13,460 nt of DNA from CAYYAQ01 sp964469555 (GCA_964469555.1 CAYYAQ010000140.1:1-13460), one strand, 5' to 3'; numbered from the stretch's first letter, positions 1 to 7,188 are shown. Made by a program: numbers and translations. The notes: generated by a model from the letters alone, not told the origin.

Positions 1-252
1 CATCGCGCCGCACGAGCCGGAGGGAACGATGATCGCCTCGGCATCCGACTCCCCCATCACGTCGAGGAACTGCCGCGCGACGCGACGCGCTTCGTCGAGA
101 TACCCGGTGTTGAAAGCGGGCTGACCACAACAAGTCTGTCGCGGATCGAAGTCCACCTCGCAGCCAGCCCGACGCAACACTTCGACGGTGGCGACACCGG
201 CAGAAGGCCACATCTGATCGACAAGACACGAGACGAACAGGGCGACGCGCAT
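1..252 (-). CDS. LutA-like (Fe-S)-binding CCG-domain protein, 3' part outside the window
   Basis: This is the N-terminal 84 residues of a protein whose gene runs off the left edge. The protein starts MRVALFVSCLVDQMWP and has a cysteine-rich CCG domain: Cys9, then Cys41-Cys42-Gly43 in the stretch QTCCGQPAFNTGY, and SGSCG at residues 78-82. This pattern matches LutA, the cysteine-rich subunit of the LutABC L-lactate oxidation complex. It is also found in GlcF-type glycolate oxidase and heterodisulfide reductase-type subunits, so the substrate is not fixed. The family ligates Fe-S clusters and passes electrons in the cytoplasm or at the membrane. The ATG lies 3 nt after the stop of the dehydratase gene, so it should be co-transcribed with it. 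No good Shine-Dalgarno is visible, so translation may be coupled. LutB- and LutC-like genes are expected just left of the window. Family confidence is high; the exact substrate is inference. Confidence 0.85.
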   Translation of the reverse strand, partial: MRVALFVSCLVDQMWPSAGVATVEVLRRAGCEVDFDPRQTCCGQPAFNTGYLDEARRVARQFLDVMGESDAEAIIVPSGSCGAM

Positions 253-255
253 GCG

Positions 256-1815
256 CTACAACGATACGGCGGATTCGCCCCAGACCTGGAACTCTCGGTG
301 CTTTTGCTCCTCGGCACGAGCGAGAACCCCACCGCCGGCGACTTGCACGATCCGTTCGAACACCTCGGCCCCGATCTCGTCGATGCTGTGCGTGCCGTCG
401 ATGATGCCCCCCGCGGAGAGGTCGATGTCCCGGGACATCTTCTCGAAGACCCGCGTGTTCGACGCCAGCTTGATCACGGGGGTGATGGCGTTGCCGATCG
501 TGGTACCCCGTCCCGTCGTGAACACGACGATCGTCGCGCCTGCCGCGACGAGACCCGGGACCGACTCCTGGTCGTATCCCGGCCCTTGCATCAGGTGGAG
601 CCCGTTGCCGTCGGGCGACGCGCCGTAACCTGTCACGCCTTCGACACGCGTCGTGCCAGCCTTCGCAATCGCACCCAGAGACTTGATCGTGATGTTGAGG
701 AGACCCCCGGCCACGTTTCCCGGACTCGGGTTCTCGCCGAGAACCACGCCGAACTTCGCCGCGTGAGCCTTGTACCAGTCGACCATCTCATAGACCGCGC
801 AGCCCACCGACGAATCGCGGGCACGGTGAGCCAGCACGTGCTCGGCGCCGCAGAATTCGGGCACCTCCGTGAGCAGGACCGTGCCCTTCGACAGGATCAG
901 CTCGTCCGCGGCACGACCGAGCGCCGGGTTGGCTGAAAGACCGGAGAACCCGTCGGATCCGCCGCACTCCACCCCGAGTACGAGTTCGGCGACGGAGACA
1001 TCTTCGCGTTGCGCCCGATCGAGCTCGGGCAGCATCTCCTCCACTCGCTGAAGACCGGCGCGGATCGCGGCCTCGGTCCCACCAGATTCTTGAATGCCTA
1101 TCCACGCCGTCGGCTTGTCCCAGGCCAGGCCACCACGCTCCTTCAACATGGACTCGACGAGCGACATGTTGGTCTTCTCACAACCGAGGTCGAGGAACAC
1201 GACGCTGCCGACATTCGGGTGGTCCGCGTAGTTCGCGAGCGTGCGGAGCAACACCGTGATGTTGGAGCCATCGGAACAACCACATCCCTTGTTGTGCGGA
1301 ATCGCTACGACGCCATCCACGTTCGGAAATCTCTCGCGATCGAACAACGTGTACTCGGCGATGATCGAGATCTGGGTCGCCTCGTGGCTCGCACACATGC
1401 TCGTCGGCACGATCAGCAGGAAGTTGCGGGTGCCGACACGACCATCCGGGCGGCGAAAGCCCGGGAATGTCGCGCATTCCGACTCGGGGATGTGATCCGG
1501 TGCCTCGTTGTGAAGGTCGGGTGGCAGATCCCGCACGAGAGGCACGGCGTTGTCCATGTTGTCGGTCGTGATCGGCGCACCCCGTCCGATGCCGCGCGAC
1601 GTGCCTATGGGTTGGCCGTACTGCAAGACGGACTCCCCCTCGGGAATATCGCGGAGCGCGACGCGATGGCCAGCGTCGACGTCGGCGGTCACGGTCAGAT
1701 CCGGTTCGTCCGGCACTTGCAGCTGATCGCCCGCACCGAGGCCGAACTTCACGACCGCGACGTTGTCCGTCGGAAGGACGACGACCACGTGCTCGGCTAG
1801 AGGTTGTCCCGTCAC
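256..1815 (-). CDS. UxaA-family sugar-acid dehydratase (altronate/galactarate dehydratase-like)
   Basis: This 519-residue protein has the full architecture of altronate dehydratase (UxaA) and galactarate dehydratase (GarD), which remove water from a sugar acid to give a 2-keto-3-deoxy acid. An N-terminal SAF domain (about residues 10-85, with DNVAVV and a GQPIGTSRGI turn) precedes the catalytic core. Conserved core motifs are GCGCSDG at 177-183, ECGGSDGFSG at 283-292, ENPSPGN at 361-367 and FTTGRGT at 432-438; the C-terminus ends GESAVSL, closer to UxaA than to GarD from memory of the E. coli proteins. Family members need a metal, usually iron. The GTG start overlaps the stop of the upstream oxidoreductase gene (GTGA), with a good GGAG site 8 nt before it. 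It is followed after 3 nt by the LutA-like gene. The family is certain; the substrate (altronate, galactarate, or a deoxy-sugar acid such as fuconate) cannot be read from the sequence. Confidence 0.9.
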   Translation of the reverse strand: MTGQPLAEHVVVVLPTDNVAVVKFGLGAGDQLQVPDEPDLTVTADVDAGHRVALRDIPEGESVLQYGQPIGTSRGIGRGAPITTDNMDNAVPLVRDLPPDLHNEAPDHIPESECATFPGFRRPDGRVGTRNFLLIVPTSMCASHEATQISIIAEYTLFDRERFPNVDGVVAIPHNKGCGCSDGSNITVLLRTLANYADHPNVGSVVFLDLGCEKTNMSLVESMLKERGGLAWDKPTAWIGIQESGGTEAAIRAGLQRVEEMLPELDRAQREDVSVAELVLGVECGGSDGFSGLSANPALGRAADELILSKGTVLLTEVPEFCGAEHVLAHRARDSSVGCAVYEMVDWYKAHAAKFGVVLGENPSPGNVAGGLLNITIKSLGAIAKAGTTRVEGVTGYGASPDGNGLHLMQGPGYDQESVPGLVAAGATIVVFTTGRGTTIGNAITPVIKLASNTRVFEKMSRDIDLSAGGIIDGTHSIDEIGAEVFERIVQVAGGGVLARAEEQKHREFQVWGESAVSL

Positions 1816-2780
1816 GCATCCAACTCCATCGTCGTCAACCGACCCTCGCTCTGCAGCGTCCGGAACTGCGCCATTGTCTCGGCCACCCCCTCGGCGAGCG
1901 GCGTCCGGGGCAACCCGGGCAGGACGCTCTCGATCGAATCGGCGACCATGTCGGGCGGGATCGGCAGCGGATCTCCCTCGATTTCGATCACGGGCTTGGC
2001 GGCGTGTTCGTGGATCATGTCTACCACAGTCCGGATCGTCTCCGATGCACCGTGAAGGTTGAAGACGTGCGCGCCGGAAGGGGCCCGATCCGCGGCTTCG
2101 ATGAACGCCGCGGCCACGTCCCGGGCGTGGATCACGTCGGTGCTTCCGGAGAAACGTACGGTGAACGGTCGCTCGACGACCGCTGCCTTCATCGCCTTGG
2201 TCAGATCACTGGTCAGACCCTGGTCCCGTCCGACGCCGTAGACGGTCAGTGGCCGTAATCCGACGGTGGTCAACCCATCGTCCTGGAAATAGATGCGGGC
2301 ACTCCCCTCGTTTGCGCATTTATAGACGCCGTAGTGGGTCGTCGGTCGGCAGGGCGCGGCCTCGTCGACCCGGTCCTGCTCCGGTCCGTAGACCGCCGCG
2401 GAGCTCGCGTAGGCGACGCGTTCGATCCCATGACGGATCGCGGCCTCGAACACGTTCACGGTCCCGAGGACGTTGACTCTTGCGCCCGCCATGGGATCAG
2501 ACTTGCAGAACGGAACCTGTAAGCCGGCGAGATGAATGATGTGGCGAGCGCCCGTGCGGTCCAGCGCTCGCTCGACCGCATCCAGCTCGGTGATGTCGCC
2601 CTTCTCGCGGCCAACGTCAGCCCAGCGATCGAGCGGGAGGATCTGTTCGACCCGCCGCGCATCATCCGTGATGTCGAAGCTCACGGGCCGATCGCCACGT
2701 TCCAGGAGGAGTTTGACAACCCAGGCGCCAATGCACCCACTGGCGCCGGTCACAAGATACGGCGTGCCCACGCTTGCCAT
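1812..2780 (-). CDS. NAD-dependent epimerase/dehydratase-family oxidoreductase (extended SDR)
   Basis: This 322-residue extended short-chain dehydrogenase/reductase has a Rossmann nucleotide site TGASGCIG at residues 11-18. Asp36, at the end of the second strand (SFD), favours NAD over NADP. The catalytic set is present: Ser127 in ASSAAVYG, and Tyr150 with Lys154 in YGVYK. LRPLTVYGVGRDQG at about 176-188 is typical of GalE/uronate dehydrogenase-like proteins. The family includes sugar-nucleotide epimerases and dehydrogenases of free sugars and uronates. Being first in an operon with a UxaA-type dehydratase, a role as a sugar or uronate dehydrogenase that feeds a lactone/acid to the dehydratase is the more likely reading (inference). 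No Shine-Dalgarno is visible before the ATG. The gene end overlaps the next gene by 4 nt. Its transcript should start in the 324-bp gap to the right. Confidence 0.85.
   Translation of the reverse strand: MASVGTPYLVTGASGCIGAWVVKLLLERGDRPVSFDITDDARRVEQILPLDRWADVGREKGDITELDAVERALDRTGARHIIHLAGLQVPFCKSDPMAGARVNVLGTVNVFEAAIRHGIERVAYASSAAVYGPEQDRVDEAAPCRPTTHYGVYKCANEGSARIYFQDDGLTTVGLRPLTVYGVGRDQGLTSDLTKAMKAAVVERPFTVRFSGSTDVIHARDVAAAFIEAADRAPSGAHVFNLHGASETIRTVVDMIHEHAAKPVIEIEGDPLPIPPDMVADSIESVLPGLPRTPLAEGVAETMAQFRTLQSEGRLTTMELDA
1824..1827 (-). promoter_or_regulatory. Ribosome binding site that fixes the dehydratase GTG start
   Basis: GGAG on the minus strand lies 8 nt before the GTG of the UxaA-family gene, inside the last codons of the upstream gene. 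It supports the GTG at 1815 as the start. The nearby ATG at 1819 is in another frame. Confidence 0.6.
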
Positions 2781-2872
2781 CGTAATGCGATGTTCGTCGC
2801 GTCGCGACTGCCGGGATCCGGGCGAATCGACGCATCAACCGTCGAACACCCGACGATCGAGCTGGGTATCAC

Positions 2873-2902
2873 TTTGAATACAAACTCCCCACGACGTCAC
2901 AA
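2873..2902 (-). promoter_or_regulatory. Possible promoter and small operator of the sugar-acid operon
   Basis: On the minus strand a TTGTGA box (2897-2902) is followed after 16 nt by TATTCA (2875-2880), a plausible but weak sigma70-like pair about 95 nt upstream of the oxidoreductase ATG. The -10 element sits in a short inverted repeat, TTTG-N4-CAAA (2873-2884), which could be a repressor site. This is a by-eye match only. The G+C around it drops visibly compared with the genes, as expected for a control region. Confidence 0.25.
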
Positions 2903-2929
2903 CATCAGCATGCGAAATACACTTGCGAT

Positions 2930-3040
2930 GTCTCTGTGAAGAACCGTGGAATGGCCCGCTTGTTGCGAAGTGCTGGCGGATCTGCAACTGAGACTCACAG
3001 CACTTGCCGAAGACCCGGAAGATGCCTTCCGGGTCTTTTT
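2930..3040 (+). ncRNA. Candidate small non-coding transcript ending at a strong terminator
   Basis: The gap 2781-3104 contains no convincing protein gene, yet it carries a strong + strand intrinsic terminator with no + strand gene upstream; the left neighbour is a minus-strand gene. Just before the terminator is a second hairpin: AAGTGCTG (2968-2975) pairs perfectly with CAGCACTT (2998-3005), leaving a 22-nt loop. A hairpin followed by a terminator hairpin and a T-tract is the usual 3' shape of a bacterial sRNA. The 5' end is not defined. A weak TACACT box at 2918-2923 could be a -10 element, but no good -35 is seen. Open frames across here run through the terminator and look like no known protein. 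It does not match tRNA, 6S or SRP RNA by eye. The alternative is that the terminator is a leftover from a lost gene. Confidence 0.3.
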
Positions 3041-3045
3041 CTTTT
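3009..3045 (+). terminator. Strong intrinsic terminator, first of a tandem pair
   Basis: A 12-bp perfect stem (3010-3021 with 3026-3037), centred on the GC-rich run GACCCGGAAG and closed by the tetraloop ATGC, runs into a T-tract on the + strand (TTTTTCTTTT, 3036-3045). On the minus strand the hairpin is followed by only two T residues, so it works mainly for + strand transcripts. It therefore does not serve the minus-strand oxidoreductase gene ending at 3105. Confidence 0.8.
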
Positions 3046-3079
3046 GGTGCTGGCCGGAAGATGCCTTCCGGGTCTTTTT
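3015..3079 (+). repeat. Direct duplication of a 26-nt terminator core
   Basis: The 26 nt at 3015-3040 recur without mismatch at 3054-3079, an offset of 39 nt. Each copy includes the loop, the right arm and the T-tract of the terminator hairpin. The 13 nt between copies are not repeated. A local tandem duplication is the simplest origin. Confidence 0.85.
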
Positions 3080-3083
3080 ATTT
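3054..3083 (+). terminator. Second, shorter intrinsic terminator (partial copy of the first)
   Basis: A 7-bp stem (3054-3060 with 3065-3071) with the same ATGC loop is followed by TTTTTATTT. It is a partial copy of the terminator 39 nt to the left. The left arm lacks the GAC that would lengthen the stem, so it is probably weaker and acts as a back-up for read-through. Confidence 0.6.
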
Positions 3084-3104
3084 GGCCCGCTTCGCGCACG
3101 CCGG

Positions 3105-4556
3105 TCATCGCTGGTTCTTCGCTCGCCGTAACTGCGCGGCGGCGTCGCTCAGTTTGTAGAACGGGTCGAGCGGAAAACACCCGCTCACGATCCCGTTCCG
3201 CGGCGCAGTCGTGCAGTCACTGAGGGTGCGGCAGACGCGCTTGCGGTCCAGCGATTCTCCGCGCAGTACGTCGAGCGGCAGCTCCGGGTAGGACAGGATC
3301 ATCCGACCGACGCCGACCAGGTCGACCCCACCGGTCCGTACTTCGTGTTGTGCCACGTGCGGCAGGAAGTCCTGGAGGTAGCTGTAGCCCGTGCCGACCA
3401 TCACGAGCCCGGGAAGCGCCGCCTTGCACTGACGCGTGGCCGCGAGCTGTGCCGCGACGCCACAAAGCGGATCCTCCGGCGGCAGGTAGCCGTCGCTCGG
3501 CGGGTAGGCCGCGGGCCGCTGCAGGTGCGGGCAGTAGTAGGGGGAACCCGCAGTCAGGTTGACCATCTCGATGCCCCGGTCCTGACAGCGCCGCAGAAAC
3601 TCGATCGGCTCCGCGAGATCAGCCCGTCGCGGGTCGCTCTCGTCGATGCCGAAGCCGTGCGGCCAGGGAGTGGCCCAACCATCGGGCGTGCCGACTCCTG
3701 ACTTCTCGTCGGGGCGAAACGGCACGGAGTCCTGCGCCGAGACGCGCACGGCGACGTGCAGATCGGGGCACTCTGCCCGGATGCCCTCGACGATCCGGTG
3801 AAACAACGCGGTCCGGTTCTCGAGGGAACCACCGAATCGACCAGGCCGCGCGCGGGCGCCGAGGAGCTCGTGCAACAGGTATCCGTGGCAACACTTCACG
3901 TCGACGAACCGGAACCCGACGCGGGCGGCGGCGACCGCGGCAGCCACGAAACAGTCCGCGATCTCGAGGAGCTCGTCGTCGGACAGGATCGGATCGTCCG
4001 GCCCGAGCCCGACTCGGCGGTCGAGCACCGGGTGGTGGTACGCGATGCGGGGCGCCGCTCCACTCGCGGTCGGTCGGGACCAACGACCGGAGTGCGTCAG
4101 CTGCAAACCGACGAACAACTCGTCCGGATCCTCACCGACCTCCTCGTGACCCGCGCGCAGTTCTGCGAGGAGCGCGGCGAGTCCCGCCTCGTGGTCCACG
4201 TCTGGGTTTTGAAACAACTGGTTCGGATTGGCGCGACCGTCCTCGCGAACCGCGTAGGCCTCCCCACCCCAGATGAGCTTGGCGCCGGAACGCCCAAAGC
4301 GACGCCACCGGCGCAGGGTCAGATCGGAGGGCAATCCATCCGCAGAGGCATCCCATCCTTCCATCGGGTGCACCGCGAAGCGATTGGTCAGGGTATGGCC
4401 GTGAACTTCGATCGATTGCCCGAGGGAACCGTCCCGACCGAGCAAATCCCGATCGCAGCCGATGTCGAGCGAAGAGTTCTCGAGAAGGTGGCAGAAGTCC
4501 TCGACGGACTTGCATTGCCCGGGCTGCGTGAACTGGACTTTGGCCGGCGAATCCAT
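3105..4556 (-). CDS. Old Yellow Enzyme-family NADH:flavin oxidoreductase
   Basis: This 483-residue FMN-dependent oxidoreductase has the TIM-barrel fold of the Old Yellow Enzyme/2,4-dienoyl-CoA reductase group. The barrel begins at LTNRFAVHPMEGWD (56-69). VGLQLTHSGRWSRP (149-162) is the beta-strand with the conserved histidine and arginine. DVKCCHGYLLHELLG (219-233), then RPGRFGGSLENR (237-248), is the family signature. The phosphate-binding end is near VGTGYSY (387-393) and VGVGRM (414-419). The barrel is stand-alone, without the C-terminal NAD(P)H domain of dienoyl-CoA reductase. A C-terminal tail holds Cys442, Cys448 and Cys460, a spacing unlike the usual 4Fe-4S motif of that enzyme. The start is secure: in-frame TGA and TAG codons lie just upstream of the ATG. 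The substrate is unknown; family members reduce activated C=C bonds. It is divergent from the exported-protein gene, with 127 bp between them. Confidence 0.88.
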   Translation of the reverse strand: MDSPAKVQFTQPGQCKSVEDFCHLLENSSLDIGCDRDLLGRDGSLGQSIEVHGHTLTNRFAVHPMEGWDASADGLPSDLTLRRWRRFGRSGAKLIWGGEAYAVREDGRANPNQLFQNPDVDHEAGLAALLAELRAGHEEVGEDPDELFVGLQLTHSGRWSRPTASGAAPRIAYHHPVLDRRVGLGPDDPILSDDELLEIADCFVAAAVAAARVGFRFVDVKCCHGYLLHELLGARARPGRFGGSLENRTALFHRIVEGIRAECPDLHVAVRVSAQDSVPFRPDEKSGVGTPDGWATPWPHGFGIDESDPRRADLAEPIEFLRRCQDRGIEMVNLTAGSPYYCPHLQRPAAYPPSDGYLPPEDPLCGVAAQLAATRQCKAALPGLVMVGTGYSYLQDFLPHVAQHEVRTGGVDLVGVGRMILSYPELPLDVLRGESLDRKRVCRTLSDCTTAPRNGIVSGCFPLDPFYKLSDAAAQLRRAKNQR

Positions 4557-4683
4557 GCGCTATCAGTAGATCCGGTTCTGCAGCCAACGCCAAGCGCGGG
4601 TTGCCGGCGTTCGCCCATTGCCAACGGACGTGATGACGGTGACGGATGGCGGGATGCCGGATTGTGGTTAGGATGCCGGGACG

Positions 4684-7188
4684 ATGAAGCCCCCTCTGAC
4701 GATCCTCGGTATCGTCGTCGCAGCCGCCGGATTGTCGGCGCAGGACGACGGACCGCCGAACCCGTTCCCCAGGTTCATGCCGGATTATCGCTTCCATTCC
4801 TCGCTGGCGACGGCGATCAACGCATCCGGTGGGAAGAAGAACATCGTCGCGTTCTCTGTCTACACGACGACGCTGCGAGACCGCCTGCAGTGGTTGATGC
4901 AGCAGCGGGCGATCTTCAGCCATCCGCTGACGAAGAAGGTGCTCGCGGGTCTGCCCCTGGTCGCGCTGCGACACGATCGGGGCGAAGGCAAGGACCTCCG
5001 CCTCCCGAAGGTCGGGCTCAGCATACTCTCGCCCGATGGCCGGCGCGTGCGGCGCACGATCGATCTCAGTGCGGTCGAGTACGTCAAGGTGCCCGTCGTG
5101 TTGGCAGATTGCCTGTCCATCAAGATCCCGGAGACAAGGGTCGCCGTTCTCGACGTACGCAAGGAGCTGCTCGCGTTCCAGAGCAGCCGCGACAAGATCT
5201 TGAACTTCATCGAGTCCGGCGATCCTGCGTCAGCCGAGAAGATCTGTCGCGCGGAGGAGGAACGGTCACCCGACGGGTTCGGACCGCGCCTGTTGCGGCA
5301 GAGACTGCGCGCGAAGACGTTGAGTTCGGACTACTACCGCAAGCTCCCCGCGGATCGACCGATGCTCGACTCGGTGTGCGTGGTCCCGGATCTCGCGACG
5401 TTCCTTCACGTCGTCGAGTCCTGGGGCACGGGTCCAATCTTCCCGATCCTCTACCTCGACAACCACTACCTCCCCCTCTTCCTGGAGGCGTTCAGGCCGG
5501 CGCACATATTCATCGCCAAGCGCGTGAAGGCCGCGAAGCCGACCGAAGCTGAGCTGTTTAGCGGCTACGCGAAGGCATTCGGGGGCGGCAAGGCGAGCAG
5601 TGAGGCGGACGCCGTTTCGATGTGGCGGATGCACGAGGACCACGCACCGGGCGTGGTCCTCGTGCATCCGGATTCGCCGATGGCGGCCGCGGGCCTGGCT
5701 CTTGCAGCGGGACGCCGACAGCTACTCGCGATGATGGCCCCGGGCAACACGAAGAGACGGGTCTCGTACGACGAGATGAATCGCACCCGGACGCGGATCC
5801 GGACGCTGTTCACCAAACACTTCTTGGCCGCGGAGCAAATGTACGACGACGTGGACTTCATCACTCTCGCGTCGGAGCAGCCGTTTCGCTACGTCGACCG
5901 GAAGGTCGCCGACAAGACGACGTACGCGGTGGATGACGCGATCGCTCGGGACTCGTTCGATTTCTCCTTCGCCTGCGTAGGCCGGTTGATGGGTGGCCGG
6001 GAGCAATCGCTCTACATGGCGATGTGTTCGCTCTTCCTGAATCCGGAGAAGTCACTCCTGTTCAGCCGCTACGAAAACAAGGGCAGCAAAGCGGCGTACG
6101 GGACGAAGCGGGCCGCAAAATTCCTGGCGGGCAAGGTCCCCGTTCTCCACGTCGACCATCTCGAAGCGACGCTGTCGAAATGGAACTCGCTATTCGAGAC
6201 GGCTCGAAACGACCACGGCCTGGTTCACGTCAATTCATCGGGTTCTACCCGCACGTGGTCGACCACCCGCGGGATGGGAAGCTACGACGACCTTCCATTG
6301 ACCGTGCCGACGATCGTCAGCTATGTCCACTCCAACAGCCTGGGCGACGGACACGACAGCGATACAATCGGAGGCCGCTGGCTGCACAACGGCGCGTACT
6401 CGTTCTTCGGATCCACGCACGAGCCCTACCTCGACGCTTTCGTCAACATCTACGCCGTCTACCGCCGCGCGCTCGAAGAAGGCCAACCGTTGGGCGCGGC
6501 GCACCGACTCCTACCGCTGCAGTTGCGGTGGCGACCTTGGAAGCTGATGTTGTACGGCGACCCGATGCTGCGACTCCGATTCGGCAAGCGCGAGCGGCAA
6601 GCGGCGCTGCCCAAGATCTGGGGCGTGACGACGGTCACCGAAGCTCCGAAGCGCAACCCATTCGAATTGGAGGGGCGTGAACTGGAGCTCTTCGAGGCAC
6701 AGTGCCTCGCGTTGAGAGGGCACAGGGCGACCGTCGCGACGAAACTCACGACTCTGTTGCCGATGCTTCGTCAGAACCGCGGAACGCTCGCTGCGGAGAC
6801 AAGACGCGCCACTGCCGACCTCGTCGCATGGGTCTGTCTCGGCGGAGGCGGCCTGCAGAGATTGCGCCTCTGGATCCCGAACCTGATCGCCGCAAACGTC
6901 GACAGCTCGCGCTTGTCGTACGTCGCCCATTCGCTTCTCGCGCGGCGCGCAACCCAGATCAGCAGGAAGCCCTTGGTGCGCGGCGCGAGCAAGGAGATTC
7001 AACAACTCGCGGTCGCACACGTCGGGTTCCGCTACTCCCCCGACATGTACAAGCGCATCGGCGAGCTATACCACGCGATCCTCAACAAGATGCCCAACAG
7101 CCCTCGCCTCAAGTCGACCGTGAAGACGACCGCCAAGAAGCAGGCCCGCGACCCCAAGGCACTCCAACCTTTCATCCGCGCCCTGTAG
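4684..7188 (+). CDS. Exported protein of unknown function with traces of a gingipain/caspase-like fold
   Basis: This is an 834-residue protein with a Sec signal peptide (basic start, hydrophobic residues 5-18, likely cleavage after Ala19 in GLSA-QDD), so it is probably periplasmic or surface-exposed. No family is recognised with confidence. Two regions look like cysteine peptidase family C25 (gingipain-like) proteins: a sheet-rich part at about 225-350 (FPILYLDNHYLPLF; VVLVHPDSPMAAAGLALAAG) and a later part with LVHVNSSG (513-520), GGRWLHNGAYSFFGS (563-577) and LYGDPMLRL (623-631). GDP-x-LRL near the end of the fold is common in that group. The usual catalytic His-Gly-His and Cys are not in place: the histidine site reads HVN and the expected cysteine stretch reads VSYVHSNS. 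If the fold is right, the protein may be inactive or altered. Residues 660-834 look helical. An in-frame TAG five codons upstream and an AGGA box at 4670-4673 support this start. The gene carries a perfect 20-bp hairpin at 5626-5670. Confidence 0.8.
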   Translation: MKPPLTILGIVVAAAGLSAQDDGPPNPFPRFMPDYRFHSSLATAINASGGKKNIVAFSVYTTTLRDRLQWLMQQRAIFSHPLTKKVLAGLPLVALRHDRGEGKDLRLPKVGLSILSPDGRRVRRTIDLSAVEYVKVPVVLADCLSIKIPETRVAVLDVRKELLAFQSSRDKILNFIESGDPASAEKICRAEEERSPDGFGPRLLRQRLRAKTLSSDYYRKLPADRPMLDSVCVVPDLATFLHVVESWGTGPIFPILYLDNHYLPLFLEAFRPAHIFIAKRVKAAKPTEAELFSGYAKAFGGGKASSEADAVSMWRMHEDHAPGVVLVHPDSPMAAAGLALAAGRRQLLAMMAPGNTKRRVSYDEMNRTRTRIRTLFTKHFLAAEQMYDDVDFITLASEQPFRYVDRKVADKTTYAVDDAIARDSFDFSFACVGRLMGGREQSLYMAMCSLFLNPEKSLLFSRYENKGSKAAYGTKRAAKFLAGKVPVLHVDHLEATLSKWNSLFETARNDHGLVHVNSSGSTRTWSTTRGMGSYDDLPLTVPTIVSYVHSNSLGDGHDSDTIGGRWLHNGAYSFFGSTHEPYLDAFVNIYAVYRRALEEGQPLGAAHRLLPLQLRWRPWKLMLYGDPMLRLRFGKRERQAALPKIWGVTTVTEAPKRNPFELEGRELELFEAQCLALRGHRATVATKLTTLLPMLRQNRGTLAAETRRATADLVAWVCLGGGGLQRLRLWIPNLIAANVDSSRLSYVAHSLLARRATQISRKPLVRGASKEIQQLAVAHVGFRYSPDMYKRIGELYHAILNKMPNSPRLKSTVKTTAKKQARDPKALQPFIRAL
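5626..5670. repeat. Perfect 20-bp inverted repeat with 5-nt loop inside a coding region
   Basis: The arm CGGATGCACGAGGACCACGC (5626-5645) is followed by ACCGG and then by its exact reverse complement (5651-5670). It lies wholly within the exported-protein gene and encodes residues around MHEDHAPGVVLVHPD. Because of the symmetry, the opposite strand in one frame also reads MHEDHA-x-x-VVLVHP. There is no T-tract after it, so it is not an intrinsic terminator. In mRNA it would form an extremely stable stem that ribosomes must unwind. Confidence 0.95.

Noticed and set aside
833..842. 10-nt palindrome AGCACGTGCT inside the dehydratase gene
   Set aside because: A palindrome of this length is expected by chance in a window of this size, and it is in coding sequence.
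1009..1800. + strand open frame of 263 codons opposite the dehydratase
   Set aside because: It lies antisense to a gene with unmistakable UxaA motifs and has no recognisable domain.
2936..3223. + strand open frames running through the gap at 2781-3104
   Set aside because: They read straight through both terminator hairpins and into the 3' end of the oxidoreductase gene. The translation contains a repeat caused only by the terminator duplication, and there is no good ribosome site.
4652..4679. 9-nt direct repeat GGATGCCGG twice, just upstream of the exported-protein gene
   Set aside because: It is too short in GC-rich DNA to exclude chance, and no operator family with this half-site comes to mind.
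3756..5552. Long + strand open frame of 598 codons
   Set aside because: It is antisense to the flavin oxidoreductase and out of frame with the exported-protein gene, both of which have clear family motifs or a signal peptide. Its composition (Arg/Pro/Gly-rich, no domain) is typical of a shadow frame in GC-rich DNA.
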